A stretch of DNA of 64,000 nucleotides. Origin: Icerya purchasi. Its lineage: Eukaryota; Arthropoda; Insecta; Hemiptera; Monophlebidae. This document shows, one piece after another, positions 12,223 to 24,468 of the stretch. The stretch is taken from NCBI GenBank assembly GCA_039619475.1, contig CM077115.1, forward strand, positions 153,611,774 to 153,675,773. Reading direction: 5' to 3'. The position numbers and the translations under genes are program-made. The notes under the pieces are model-generated. The model was not told the DNA's origin. It ran no database searches and was given only the letters and a program-made list of their open reading frames with translations. Numbering within the stretch: position 1 is the first letter of the stretch; each line of letters begins with the position of its first letter.

Positions 12223-14929
12223 AAACAACAAAAATAACAGATCTGTTTTTTTTTTTTTCGTTATCGTTAATAAATAAGTTGCAAAAGCAACACTTGATTA
12301 TCACTGACCCGGCAATATTACGAATTTTGCAATTTATTTCTAGCTGTTCTGTTTATCAGTATCGAAGAGGAATGAGTGGTGCGGACTCGACGTCTTTGAT
12401 TTCATTAGCAAACGATGGTAGTAACGAAAATTCGCTCCCAACAGCTAAAGATATAAACTATCTCGCCTTTTTTTTTTTGGTTTTAAACAACATTTCGCGT
12501 TACGGAATAAACATTTTGGAATAATATCGCTAAGATTGCCGAAACCATAATAGAAATTAATGAATAATTTTTGTTTCCGCAGCTGAGATTGGAATCTTGA
12601 ACGATCTGCAACCATATGTCATATACCCCCAAAACAAAAATAAACGAATATTAAAAGTACATTATTTTAGTCGCAATTCAAAGTTTTTTTAATTCCTTCT
12701 TTTTTTTTTTTTTTAATGAAAAAAATTTAAGCGAATAAAGCGATTAAAAATCGGAAAGCGAACGAAAAATAATAATAAATGAACTATAATAATTTCGATT
12801 ATTTCGCTGAATATTAAAAAAAGACTTTTAGTACGAAATAAAAAACGGGAGGAAAAATTAAAAACGTCGTTTTCAAAGTTAGAAGAGGAAATGTAAAAAC
12901 CATCAGCAACACTTAATAAAGACACTAGAAAATAGAGGGTTTAATTGATAAAAGAAAATTTTGATAACGGCGAGAAAGCTCGCAGCCAAACTGTAAATCG
13001 TAGCATTTGATCTTAAAAAAGGTAACGAAGCTGGCAAGAATAAAAATAAGTTTAACGAGGGCGCGAAGAGAAGGGCTCTGAACGGGCTAGTGAATTCGGT
13101 TGCGAACGAGTTCCGACGCTAAACGGTAGTAAAGAACACTAGGACAAAACCCTCAATAAATCTAATAATTTCTGCACTATCCTTCTCATTCCTTTCCGTT
13201 GGTTCTCTCTTCTACGTATAGTTACGTACACACAAGCATTCCCACGGTAACACACGCAACGCGAGTTGGATGTTTTTAATTTAAAGGTGGACCTTGCACG
13301 CTAACAAACAAAAAATCACAGACCGAACACTATTGACGATTATCACATGGTTCGGCGGTGCTTGTGTTGGTTGATCGGCGTGGGGGAGTTAGTTTATCAC
13401 TTAATTAAAGTTTATACGTTTGCGAGGAGAGATGTAGACCTTTCTTTTTTTTTCCTTCGTCCTATCAAAGGAGTGTGTGTGTGTTCTTTTGTAAAGCTGG
13501 GACCTTTTTGATTTCGACACACACTTCCATCGGCAAATGAACCATTAAACTATCTGCTCCATTAAATGGCCTTCTCGCCACAAAGCGCTTCGACATCGTC
13601 TCTAAACTTTCAAACATTCTTCCGCTGTTATCTGTTCTCTTATTTCCTGCTTCTCCGGCTCCCGGTTTTATTCCATTTATATTCCTTATATCCATTTCCT
13701 TACGATATTCCTCTTTTTTTTTTTAATTTATTTTTTTTTATGACGTTATTGATTTTAAACCGTAAAAAGACAATTAGTATATTTGCCGGTTAATAGGAAA
13801 ATTGTTTCAAATTATAATAATTCGAATGTGTTACAAATTAAAACAGAGAATTAATGCGGAGGTGTTTCAGAAAGGAACGCAATGTGAGAAACACCGTGAG
13901 AGTTTTCAGCGAAAGTTAGTCGTTCGATAATTTTCAATCTAGTTCATTAGAATCGATACAAATGCCTTACAATAAATGGGCGCGATGCAACATAAATCGA
14001 ACTAATTATTAATCTTTAATATGCACCTCTACTATTAAGTATAATTTAAACTAAACACAAACGGACAATATATTAAGTTAAAGTGCCGACATACTTCTCG
14101 TTATATGTAATACGTCAGCATAAAAAACATGTTATTCTTTAGCGTTTTCCGCTTCTGTTTATTTATTAAGGAGAATTAATGAAATTTAAAGTACGCTAGC
14201 ATTTAAAACGAATGGTTTTCCAACACACACTCATGTTCCAGATTTACAATTTCCTCTTCCTTTTTATCTTCAATGCATTAGTAACAGCGGTTTTTCCCCT
14301 CCTACAAACGTTTGGACACGCCCTAAAGGTTTCAATACTGCCCCTTATAATAATGTCATTTACCGATTGATCAGATACAACGGCAGTTCCAGAATATTAC
14401 GTCAGTAACAAAAACTGCATACTGTAGTGCCTTTCAACTTTGACATTAAAAAGATAACCTCAGTTGAGTAGTTAGCACATGCGTAGTAAAAATTCTCCTC
14501 GATAAGCTCGAAAGTAGTAGCACATTTCGATTGATCTAATGTATGCACTAAAATTTGCGTGTGGAGTAATGTAGAATATAGTGGCCGAAATGTGTGTACC
14601 CAGTGTTATCGGATGGACTGAATATGCAGATCGCACCTAATTTTAATCTATTGTCCAAATATTATATTGTCCAAGGTAAACTGGTGTGGGTGTATGACAG
14701 TGTATGTGTCTATATGTTAGTTTGTTTAAGAACAGAATGGTGGTGTTCAAAACACGGATTCTAATGCGATCATGCGCGCTATTTGATTATCGCACCAGCA
14801 GATGATACAGTACTATATTCTTTTTGGCCTGTCGAATTTCGACATCTTTTTTCCGCTATCGTGATCCCGAATTTAAAAATGTAAACTAAAATAAGTCAAA
14901 TATATCCTTGATAAGGTATCGTTGTAAAC
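12223..14929. other. Intergenic DNA, no supported gene
   Basis: Several homopolymer runs and a few ORFs under 100 codons (for example 12279-12524 and 13566-13793) without recognisable motifs or splice context. The AT-rich stretch 12700-13100 resembles LINE 5' UTR in composition, but I see no alignable match. Confidence 0.5.
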
Positions 14930-15060
14930 TTCAGGTTCATAATTCAGTACACTAACGGGGGGGGTGGGGGCTAAATCTTTTCTCTCGGCTGCCTTTACTT
15001 TCGCAGATAATTTCAGATTAAGTATATTCTTGGGAGCGAATTGGAATTACTTTGATATTT
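14930..15060 (-). mobile_element. SINE2 body fragment
   Basis: Aligns with the body of the tRNA-headed SINE at 30485-30772 in the same orientation. Both contain TTTCTCTCGGC-GCCTTTACTTTC-like sequence, a central TTCAG/TTTCAG segment and a GGAGCGAWTYGGA-like stretch. The copy here has an intervening G-rich run at 14958-14969. It has lost the tRNA-like head. Confidence 0.6.
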
Positions 15061-17616
15061 ATTTCAAGCACATTTTATCATTTGCCAACCTAGACCTTGC
15101 CATAGTTTAATGAGAATGGCACTAGAAATATTACAACGATTGCGTTTTTTAGAGTTAAGGAATTAAATAAGCCTTATTTCTGAACATTCCTCGATATTGA
15201 TTGAACACGTAGTATTACTATCAAATAAACGAATAGATGAATTAAGGTTAAAAGATTATTTTTATGATTCGGAAATTGAAAAACATTCAGCTAAGGAAAG
15301 TTAAAATTAATTTATAACTAAATACTACGCATTAATATTAGAAATTCGTACATTTTGCTTCGGCAAGCTATTTAAAAAACTAAATATTAATTTATAATAA
15401 TTAACTTTTCATAGTATTTAACCATTTGCGCATATACATACACATTACATTATATATATATATATTTATATATACGTATGTATGTATAAAACTTCTATCA
15501 AATAAAGGCAAAAAATAAAATAATTCGGAGCGTATAGGAGCGTACAAGGGTGATGAAGAACGACAGATTTGTTTTATTCTTATAAATATGTTTCATCTGA
15601 AGTCGTTTAAATCGTACCAAATTAGCTAAGAGATAAAAAGAACATTTCAGCACATTCACTAACTTCAACGTCAGAATTAATAAGCAAAACACTGTTCCAG
15701 AATGTTAGCCAAACGTACTGATAAATGTGCTTTGATAAAAATAATTTGCGACATTCCCGTTTAATTCAATACATTTCAGCAGTATGAGGTATGTAGGAAA
15801 AAGATGATAAGAACTGAAGGCGCTGACGAAATTCCACAGAAATTCTAAAAATTCTGGAAAAAGTCTTAAGAAATTTTGAGAGAAATCTATGAACTTCAAC
15901 TTTTAATTTCAATTATTATGAAGGAGTAAACCGTCGTAAAGAATTATGGAGATAATAAGAATTACTAACAAATATTAGGAAACAGTAGATAATTGATTGA
16001 TTATGGGTTATGTTCAAGAAAAAAAGTAAACAATTTTATCCTTTGATATTACAGTGCACACACTATCAAAGGCAAGGGATAAACTCAAGGAGTAAACTGC
16101 TGAGGAAGTTTGGTGTACAACATGTAGGAATTCCCAGCAATTCCATAGAAATTCCACAGCATTTCCGCAGGAATTCCAGCAAGTGCAAAGGAATTCCGGG
16201 AAGTAGTGTACAAAATTTACATCGGCGGTCTATAAAAACCACAACGTTACATCGACAATTATTGAATGGTAGTAATAATACCTTCATTTTGAAACACAGT
16301 TCCAATTTTCAACGTCAGGATTCGTAGGAGTGCTAGTGTCGCACCGATATTGTGGTAGTATGAAGGTCAGTTTAGCGTTAAAAATTCAACCTCGACAATT
16401 CGGCTTTCAATTATTCAGCCCCCCCGTTATGTTCCGACCTTGTAACTTCTCAACCTCGTCCTGATACAAAGTAGATTTAATTTAGTGTTAGGTCATTTTT
16501 TAACTGATATACATGAACAAGAAAAGTAATAAAACTCGCTGGTTTATTTTCTGAGAAATTTAATTACCGATTTCGCCGGTTTTTTTTTATTCAATGATTA
16601 TTTTACATCTTAAGTATAAAATCAATACAAGATAAAACAACTGGAAACGCATAAATACTAAAATCTACTTTGAAATTGAGACTGAAGCGCAGTGAGATGA
16701 AAAGGTTACACAAGGCTGAAATGTTATGAAGTTGAAATATAACAAGGCCGGTTGAAACGGTAAGAATTACATGCTTACAGTAAAGCCTCTGGAGCTCAAA
16801 AGTATGTAGGAGTGCTAGTGCTGTGGCAACAGTATTATTAAAGCGCATGAAACTACCTTATTAAAACAAATCTCTTGCGGCCATCTGTGCTTTGTCTGTA
16901 GAATCCTTTGCATGAATGTCTTCAGACAATAAATGCACTTGAACAAGGGGTTCGGTTAACTAAGCAATTTTAATAATTTTTCTAACTTGTTCTAAACTGT
17001 TTTATTTGACGCCACAATTGCTGTTGTATAACCAAAATAAGAATTTGTTAACCTGTACACAGTTCACTTATTTTGCATACATTTTTGAAAAAACATTTGT
17101 TATTGACTAAGCAACTTTAACGCTCTTTCAATTCACATTTTGCAGGAGTGTATGATTTTAAGAATGTGCTTTGTTGCAAACCTGTGAATGACTACTGCTA
17201 AGTATATACTAACCCGATATTACTATGCTACCTATGTGTCTCGTAGGATAGCTTTGATACGGGGTCCAATCCTAATTAAATTACATATTAAGTTCTATTA
17301 TCACTGATTGTGTAAGTATATAATTAGATGTACACTAAAACCTTCGTTTGAAATATTTGATGTGCTTATATAATTTAAAAAATGCATCAATGTATATATA
17401 ACCAAAATAATTGTGATAGCAACACATTATGTGAGGAGGTTATGTTTCAACGTGTATATTTTGGAACATGTTTAACATTCATCTGACCCAATTTATATTT
17501 ACTTAAAATACGGTTTATTTAAACTCAGAAAAATAATACGTTGATGATTAATTAAAAAAAAAAGGAATCTGATATTTTTCTTTCGATAAAAAAAAAACCT
17601 TGTTATAATATTGTCA
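15061..17616. other. AT-rich intergenic DNA
   Basis: No gene recognised. It contains a (TA)-rich patch near 15450-15475 and a cluster of GGAATTCC and related 6-8-mers at 16126-16200, listed separately. ORFs such as 16010-16327 are open by chance as far as I can judge. Confidence 0.5.
16126..16200. repeat. Degenerate GGAATTCC cluster
   Basis: Within 75 bp the palindrome GGAATTCC occurs three times, with AATTCC or ATTTCC variants between them at 10-16 bp intervals. Related sequence (GAAATTCCACAGAAATTC) lies at about 15830. It may be a short decayed tandem repeat; no function is inferred. Confidence 0.5.
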
Positions 17617-18955
17617 TTTTTTTTTTTTTTTTTTTTTTTTTTTGTGAGCGCGCCAGCAGAATTGACTTAGCAACAGGAAAAGCTAAGCAAAGAAACTAAA
17701 TAGCTAGACGGTTCGAAATGGACGCAACAAAGGACAGCAGTGCAGGCACCACAGAAGATGAAGGAAAGTAGAGGAGCGTTATAGAGAGTAGGGAAACCTA
17801 ATGTCAAGAGCTGGCCCTATAAAAGGCAGCGTTCATTAAGAAGAACAGGACACTCGAAGAAAATGTGATCAGCATCACATATACGAAGAGGATCACAATC
17901 GTGAAGAGAACAATAAGGAGGGATGGTAACAGAGCAAATCAAAAGCGAGAGAGGAGTGGCGGAGAGAATGATTGATCCGAAAACGAATTAGGGAGGCAAT
18001 AGAAGAGCGACCACTGAAAGGAATAGAATGGAACCAAGACGGGGAATCGGCTGAATAAAATGGCAATGCGAATAACAATAAGAAAATAGGGAGGGATAAA
18101 TATTCCGCCAAAGTCTGGCGTGATTGGAGATGGATAAGGAAAGGATGTCTGATGAAGGGAAATAGTTAAGTAATGAATCAAGGCAACCAGCAAAACGACC
18201 CAAAGCATCAGCTGCGTCATTGCCGTCAATTCCGAAATGACTGGGGATCCATAAAAAATCAATAAGAATAGAACAAAATGACTGTATAGTGGAGGTAAGA
18301 GAACGAATTGAGAATACTACCAGAAGAATGCGAAGGAGGAGAGAATATGGCTTGAAGGACGCCTTTAAGTCCGAAATTATGAGGAGTTGGGAAAGCCTGC
18401 TTAAGGAGGAAATAAAAGAGATAGTCTGATGAATAGTGCAGAAGGAAGGACTCAAAATGTCGAAGCGACCGAGCAGTAAACGCACCGTCCACGCCGTCCT
18501 CGCTTTTGGAACCATCGGTAAAGATCAATACATGAGTAGGAAAAAAGAAATTCAATAAATGAATAAATTCATTGTTGACTACACCGTGAGAAGAGGAATT
18601 GGCTCGAAGTGGAAGAGAGGAGAATTTGATAGTCTGCCATAGGGCTATTGAAGTCATGAGAGAAGAAAGGGAGAGTGTCATAGGAAAGGGAGAACAGGAG
18701 AAAAATTAGTAGGACGGACAGAAATGAGCGACAGGATTGGGATTTTATGATGAGAAAAAAGCCAGTGGTTTTTGATATACAGATAAGAAGCAATAAGTTT
18801 GGACGAAGAGATGGGAAGACGCTTAATTAGGAAGCGATACCCAAGCTCCGAACGGTGAATAAACAGTCTGTTAAGTATTAAACCGTGACATAGGAAAGTG
18901 TATAAAACATTTTCCTGTTTCTGACAAATATCAACTGACCTCGATTTTATCAATG
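17617..18955 (-). mobile_element. Family A LINE (subfamily with GGCGCGCC 3' end), 5'-truncated
   Basis: Read leftwards it starts in the RT/RNase H linker (LGYRFLIKRLPISSSKL), continues into RNase H, the Cys/His tail and a 3' UTR, and ends in poly-A (T run 17617-17643). RNase H motifs are visible: FTDGSKSEDG at about 18510, then LLIISDLKAS, then IPSHFGIDGNDAADALG at about 18250. Coding is spread over three frames, so there are several indels. The 3' terminus (GGCGCGC just before the A run) matches the copy ending at 21910, which defines a subfamily distinct from the copies ending in GACGAGCCC. Confidence 0.85.
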
Positions 18956-20684
18956 TTTCTAGAAAATTAATATGAAAAAATGAACAACAATGCCACGCGC
19001 AAACGATCGAAATGTAGTCCTATTCGGATTAACCGACTCGCGCGGTAAACAGCATGCAATTTTATTTACAGTGCCAATTGGAAATAAGAAAATGGCTAAT
19101 TAACTAATAATTTCCTTTCACCTAATAGTAATGATAATGTGAAAGTTTTCTAGATGAACGTATGAGAGATCTTTGGTTCTCCTGCACACTACGGTGTCAA
19201 AATCAATTGATGGCGACGTCGCGCATGAATTAATCGCGGTATTTTAAAATGAAGCATATACAACAACTCAAGTACCGTGAAAGGAATGAAAACCCGCAGA
19301 CAGAACAAATGTATTGTCGATTAACTAGCTTCCCAAAGAAACCCATGTGTGATTGAAACCGATATCCGATTGAAACTAATATCCGATTGAACGATACAAC
19401 TTCTGATTAAATCATCTTACTTTTTAAACCATCGAAAGCTCTTGTGAGAAATTCATTTTTCTACGGAATTTTGGAGCGTAACGCAGAAGATGGCCCCTCT
19501 GTTAAGATCATCGATTACACGAAAAAAGGTTTTTGATCAAAGTGGGGAATGTTCCTTCCTCGATAATTCTTGGGCAATTTTCTTAGACAAACGACAAAAG
19601 AAAGAAGAATGCGAGGATAATAAAAATAGTAATGAAGAGGCCAATTGGAATTTTCCAGCAACTGGATTCGGATTTAGCGAAAGAAGGATGCAGTTAAAAC
19701 GAAAAATAACTGCAGCGTTCAAGCTCTGAATAGGAAGTGCAAGAAAAAAGGGTAGTTAAATTTGACTAGAGCTTGCGCAGATCGTGTCTCAGTTTTCCGA
19801 GGAATCAACTTATATTTTACATTTATTCGTTTATTGCTTCATAAAATCGTTAGCGTATGCGGATGCGTCTGGCACTCTCCTCGGGCGGATCACGTGCTTT
19901 CTTATTTTGCAGATACCCTTGCGTTGTCTCCATCTACGTATGGTAGAGGAGACTGTGCGCTTAGAATAAATTGTGCGGGCCAATGTGCGCGTGTAGTGGA
20001 ACGCGCGGCGACATTTGAATTGGTAAAAAATTGGAACGAAAGAATGCCGTCCCGGACGACATTTGTTACCGTTTATACGGATGAAACGCGTTTGTTTATA
20101 AATTTGCAACGTCAGGCTCTCGCGACTCCAGCCGTCGCCTTCCCATCTGCGATGCTGCGATGCTCCCGCTTTTCAGTTTTTCGCCTTGTTCGCTGATTTT
20201 ATTAGATAACTATAAAATTGAATTGTTCTATTTGCGGCCGGATGAAGGAGGGTGCGGGACGCGAGCAGGGCATCAATGGAATGTCATATTATAATGCTGT
20301 GTAACCGGGCCGACGGAAATTCTCAGGAACAGTGTACGCGTCGTATACAACGTGTATTTACTGAGTTTTTCCGGTTACATTTCAATCTCAGTTTTTGCCA
20401 ATATTTTTGTTGTAGCACTCTTTTTGTCCTTCCCATCTTACATTCGGCTCGCTTTTTGGCGCATTGCTTCCAGTCGACTGCCAATTCGCTATTATCATCA
20501 ATCTGGCAGCACTTAATCTTCAAAAAGAAATTATCACGAGCAGTTGTTCTTGTCATCAGTTAAACGAAAATCCGTGCACATAAACAAATTGCGTTTTGCC
20601 GTTCATTGCGTAATTTGTTTTAATCTATATACATTTATACATACATAAACATATACACATATACATGTATATATATATATATAT
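18956..20684. other. Intergenic DNA, no supported gene
   Basis: Moderate GC around 19750-20300 with a 144-codon ORF at 19762-20196 and a 92-codon antisense ORF. Neither shows a domain, splice sites or similarity to anything I recognise. It could hold host exons that I cannot identify. Confidence 0.4.
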
Positions 20685-21077
20685 GAGTCGTCGCGATAGC
20701 CTAGTTGCTAGAGCGCTTGACTTCCGATATGGCGGTCACACGGGTTCGATCCCGAGCGACGACAAACTTATTACAAGAATTAAATAAATAAATAAATAAT
20801 CGCTAATAATCACGTGGCAGGCAATGGCAAACCCCACCATGTTCAATATCATATGCGCGCTAGGTCAGTACACAGCAGACACACACGGGACTGCACTTGT
20901 AGATCGATAAATCAAACGATTACTGTCAGTTCCGAATGTAGTCTTCTTGCGTGTGTACACCTGCGTTGCATATAATAATTGCTATGAGCGCGCTACCTAT
21001 TCTGTACAACTAGAATGAACGAATAGGTAGTCACGACGCTCGAATTCGAGCAATACGACTGTTAAAAAAAAAAAATA
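20685..21077 (+). mobile_element. SINE1, tRNA-derived, full-length copy
   Basis: The first 77 bp form a tRNA-like head. GTCGTCG at 20687 pairs perfectly with CGACGAC at 20757-20763, as in an acceptor stem. Box A is TAGCCTAGTTGCTAGAGCG and box B is GGTTCGATCCC. An (AAAT)n-like stretch and an unrelated body follow, with GGCAATGGCAAACCCCACC and ATATGCGCGCTAGG, and a poly-A at 21063-21075. The anticodon arm does not fold well, so this is a SINE and not a tRNA gene. (TA)n flanks it on both sides. A second copy, split by a LINE, lies at 52363-53885. Confidence 0.85.
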
Positions 21078-21370
21078 TATATATATAACTCGGCCATTTT
21101 GGTCTCGCAAGGGGCTGGCCCTTTGACCCCTCTTGCTGTCATTTCTGTCTCGTTCACTTCTATACTTCACATAAAATGATCAAAATTTACAACGTAATTC
21201 TTATTGGCATCAACACAAAAAAAATAACAGAATCACAAAAATCCTATCCTAACATTTAACTTTCATTATATAAAATTAATACATTTTTTCGTTACATTTT
21301 GAGTTACATAAAATTATGCAATTTTTAAAATAACAATCATAAAAATCCTACAAAATATAACAAACCTAAC
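21078..21370 (+). repeat. ACTCGG repeat, copy 1 (3' part missing)
   Basis: Starts in ATATAACTCGGCCATTTTGG after a (TA)n run. It carries an imperfect hairpin with arms AGCAAGGGG and CCCCTCTTGCT, then TTTACAACGTAATTCTTA, then AT-rich sequence with repeated TTACATAAAATT-type words. Copies 2 and 3 lie at 36932-37150 and 39831-40285. This copy stops where the family A LINE fragment begins at 21371. It has no coding capacity; it may be a MITE or satellite-like repeat. Confidence 0.75.
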
Positions 21371-21935
21371 ATTCTTTGGCTCGTTCTGCTGGTCGCCTTG
21401 ATTCCATTCCTCAATCATTTCCCTTCTTCAGATATACTTTCCTTATCCACCTCCAATCACGCCAGACTCTGGTGGGATATTTATCCCTCCCTATTTTCTA
21501 ATCGTCATTCACATTACCATTTTATTCAGCCGATTCCTCGTTCCCTGTCTTGGTTCCATTCTATTCCTCTCGGTCGTGGCTCATCTGTTGTCTCCCTAAT
21601 TCATCTCCGGATCAATCATTCTCTCCTCCCCTCCTCTCGATTTTGATTTGCTCTGTCGCCTTCTCCTGATTGTTCTGATCACATTTTCTTCGAGTGTCCT
21701 GCTCTTCGTAACGAACGCTCCCTTTTATTCAGTCAGCGCTTGTCATTAGGTCTCCCTACTCCCTATAACTCTTCCTTTACCCTTTCCTTTCCTTCATCTT
21801 CTATGGTGTCTGCACTGCTGTCCTTTGTTGCGTCCATTTCGGACCGCCTAGTTATTTAGTTTTTTAGCTTAGTTTTCTTGTTGTTGGGTCAATGCCGCTG
21901 GCGCGCCCACAAAAAAAAACAAAAAAAAAACAAAC
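21371..21935 (+). mobile_element. Family A LINE, 3' fragment (GGCGCGCC subfamily)
   Basis: Starts inside the end of RNase H (LARSAGRLDSIP), then gives SNHARLWWDIYPSLFSN and the Cys/His tail, where DHIFFECPALRNERS is readable in a second frame. It ends SISDRLVI-stop at 21862. The 3' UTR has AATGCCGCTGGCGCGCCCAC followed by interrupted poly-A. One frameshift lies near 21646. The sequence is close to the 17617-18955 copy. A possible short target duplication (ACAAAC on both sides) is obscured by the A-rich tail. Confidence 0.85.
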
Positions 21936-21945
21936 ATTACATAAT

Positions 21946-22812
21946 CCTGCAAGAAAGGTTCTAAATTGTGATGGGAAGGAATTTGAACATGTTGATGATG
22001 AAAATATGAAGGAGTGGATAGATAATTATGAAATTGATCCTACTTAAGCGTACTTTTATCGATGAAGAAATTTTAAATGAAATCAATGCGGATTCTGAAT
22101 CAGAAAATGAAGAGCAAGTCGTAAGGCACTAGAACAGCGAGTAAGCTGTAAAACTGCATTGTATTATATGCAGACGGTGATCACGTATTTCGAGCAGCAG
22201 ACAGATCACAAACGTTCTGCAGGTAGAACATTTCCAGACGAAGATAAAACAGAAAGAGATTGCCGACAGAGAAAAGAAACTGACTGACTCTTTTAATAAA
22301 AATGAATACCTAGTCTAATTCTATTCCTTTTTATAACACCTTTTTTCCTGTACCTTACGTTCATTTCATTTTTGTTTGTACCCTACCTGTTGTGTTCTTA
22401 TTTCTTCGTCTTGTCAATATATTAAAATGAATAAAAATCTTGAATTTTATAAATCTTCTGTATGTACAGTATTTACTTAATTAAATTAGTCGAAATAATC
22501 CAGTATCCTTCTCGCTAAAAGGTGTTTTATATCATTGATATCATTTCATGTACAGTACACTATTATACGCATTTATTATAAAGCAAAAAAGCAAAACAAT
22601 ACAGAAAATTATACAATTGCAATCGTAGATGGTCAGCTATCATTTCATAAAATTAAATGGAGTGAAGAGCCTCCCGACTCACATATTACATGGGTCACAA
22701 CGCTCGGAATATATAAAAACTCGCGGAATGGCCGGCGGCGGGTTAAGCGTGTTTTCCCATATCCGTATATGATGAATCCCAAATTAACACGGATAATCGG
22801 GGTTTTACTGTG
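21946..22812 (+). mobile_element. Tigger/pogo-like DNA transposon remnant (C-terminal coding end and 3' TIR)
   Basis: The right terminus at about 22788-22812, read on the minus strand, is CACAGTAAAACCCCGATTAT next to TA. This fits the pogo/Tigger TIR form (CAGTnnAACCCCGNTTATCCG), known from the family. About 600 bp inside it, broken coding sequence gives DSESENEEQ and then SCKTALYYMQTVITYFEQQ. That resembles the acidic stretch plus 'al..ie.' helix at the C-terminus of Tigger transposases. The catalytic core is absent and the left boundary is not visible. The TIR match is the stronger evidence; the protein match is weak. Confidence 0.5.
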
Positions 22813-24134
22813 TATATATATTTGTGCTTTTATTTAAATTCGATCTTTCTGATCTGGCCATGAGCACATCCTCCTTGGACCGACAGATGGATTTTATAAT
22901 TCTCATAGAAGCGTCAGTTTTAATTAATGGGGTAATTTTTCATAAAATTAAAAAACTAACAGTAATATAAATTAAATGTTACCAATTTCGTTACATATTA
23001 TTCGACACGAAATCGTTACAGATTAAACGTTATAATATTATATCCAGTAAAAAATGATACATACTTGTTTTTATTATCTCTAGCGTAAAAATATCGTGAT
23101 CATTTCACGCATTTTAGATATCGCCTATGATATTAATACTCGGTTAAATCTTTTCTTAGAAATTAATAAAAATATATGTGTACATATTTGATTTTTCGGT
23201 AAACATTTTGTTTAAATGATTTTTTTTATTGTACCGAATTAACTCTTTATTTTCGAACTTTACTAAAAATGACAGATCTTATATACTATTAAGTGTCATT
23301 GTTTAAATTATTGTATTTATAATCTCAATTTACTACTAATTTTCCAGTTTGTTAAAAACGCATAAAATCAACAAATAATAATTTTTAACAATTATATAAT
23401 TTCTGCCTTTATAATCATATTAATATCGGAAATATAAAATAATTTAAAACTTTATTCAAAAAAATCGAAATAATGGTGAAATGTACTAGTATGTATAATT
23501 TAAATGCCGTTTGTTACTTCAGACTGGAACCACTCCTGACCGAAATCATGTACTCTATATGTCATCCAAAAAACTTTTGCATTGGGCATTAACATAACTT
23601 ACGTGCTGTTCATAAAATAATATAATTAAAATTACAAAACATATTTTTATATCGCTTATGAGTATGTGTATATTTACAAGTTAGAAAACCTCTCTTTTCA
23701 GTTCAACTATAGGATATTAATTAATAACTGAAAAAGTTTGCGGTTACAAAGATTCACACTTTCTTTGTTTTATTAAAAAAAATATAGGAAAACACGTCTT
23801 AAGGGCACAATTTATTACCGGTAATTATCGAATACGGTGTGGAAGAAAAAGGCGAAAAAATAAGAAAAAGAAGGCATCTAAATATATTGTTACAACTGAA
23901 CTATAGGGATTAAAAGTATTTTTTTTGTATTAACTACATTTGGTATTAGAAAATATTTCGTTCTGAAAGCAGCGCTTCTTAAAAAATGGGCAATACGCAT
24001 GCTTAGGAAGTAGGTTTGTAATAAAATAGACGAAATAAATTATTATAATTACCTAACGACAAAATAACGCGTTTTTTTCTAATCAATTTCCTTTTGCACA
24101 CTGTTTTGTACTAAAATTGTTATCAGATTATTCT
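22813..24134. other. AT-rich intergenic DNA
   Basis: Nothing recognised beyond A/T runs. Confidence 0.6.
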
Positions 24135-24286
24135 GGGGGCAAGACGGGCACGCGGTGCCCCTGGACAGCGCTATTCAAGAACTCATCAAGAATAAATTAA
24201 AGAATTTTGCCAAGAACTTTAAACTCAAAACGCTGCCTAATCCTGCCTCCATCGAGACATTGTATACGAAAAAAGAAAAGAAAAAG

Positions 24287-24468
24287 CTTTATTAAAAATT
24301 TACAAAAAACATGTGTCACAGAAAATTATACTTTAAAAATATTAAACAGAGCCGACATGTTTCCGAGTTACGTAATGGAGTACGTAACTCGGAAACATGT
24401 CGGCTCTGTTTAATATTTTTAAAGTATAATTTTCTGTAACACATGTTTTTTGTAAATTTTTAATAAAG
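24287..24468. repeat. Near-perfect hairpin: 88-bp inverted arms, 6-bp loop
   Basis: The left arm 24287-24374 begins CTTTATTAAAAATTTAC. The right arm 24381-24468 is its reverse complement, with one mismatch seen (C/A at the GTCACA/GTAACA position). The loop is 24375-24380. The hairpin lies at the junction between the presumed ORF1 end and the start of the endonuclease of LINE D. No target duplication is obvious. It may be a hairpin MITE, a snap-back duplication, or a local assembly artefact. Confidence 0.9.

Noticed and set aside
19762..20196. Host protein-coding gene (144 codons)
   Set aside because: No recognisable domain, weak composition signal, an overlapping antisense ORF of similar quality, and no splice evidence.
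20687..20763. tRNA gene
   Set aside because: Acceptor and T arms look like a tRNA, but the anticodon arm does not fold. The segment continues into a repeat body and poly-A seen again at 52363-53885, so it is a SINE head.
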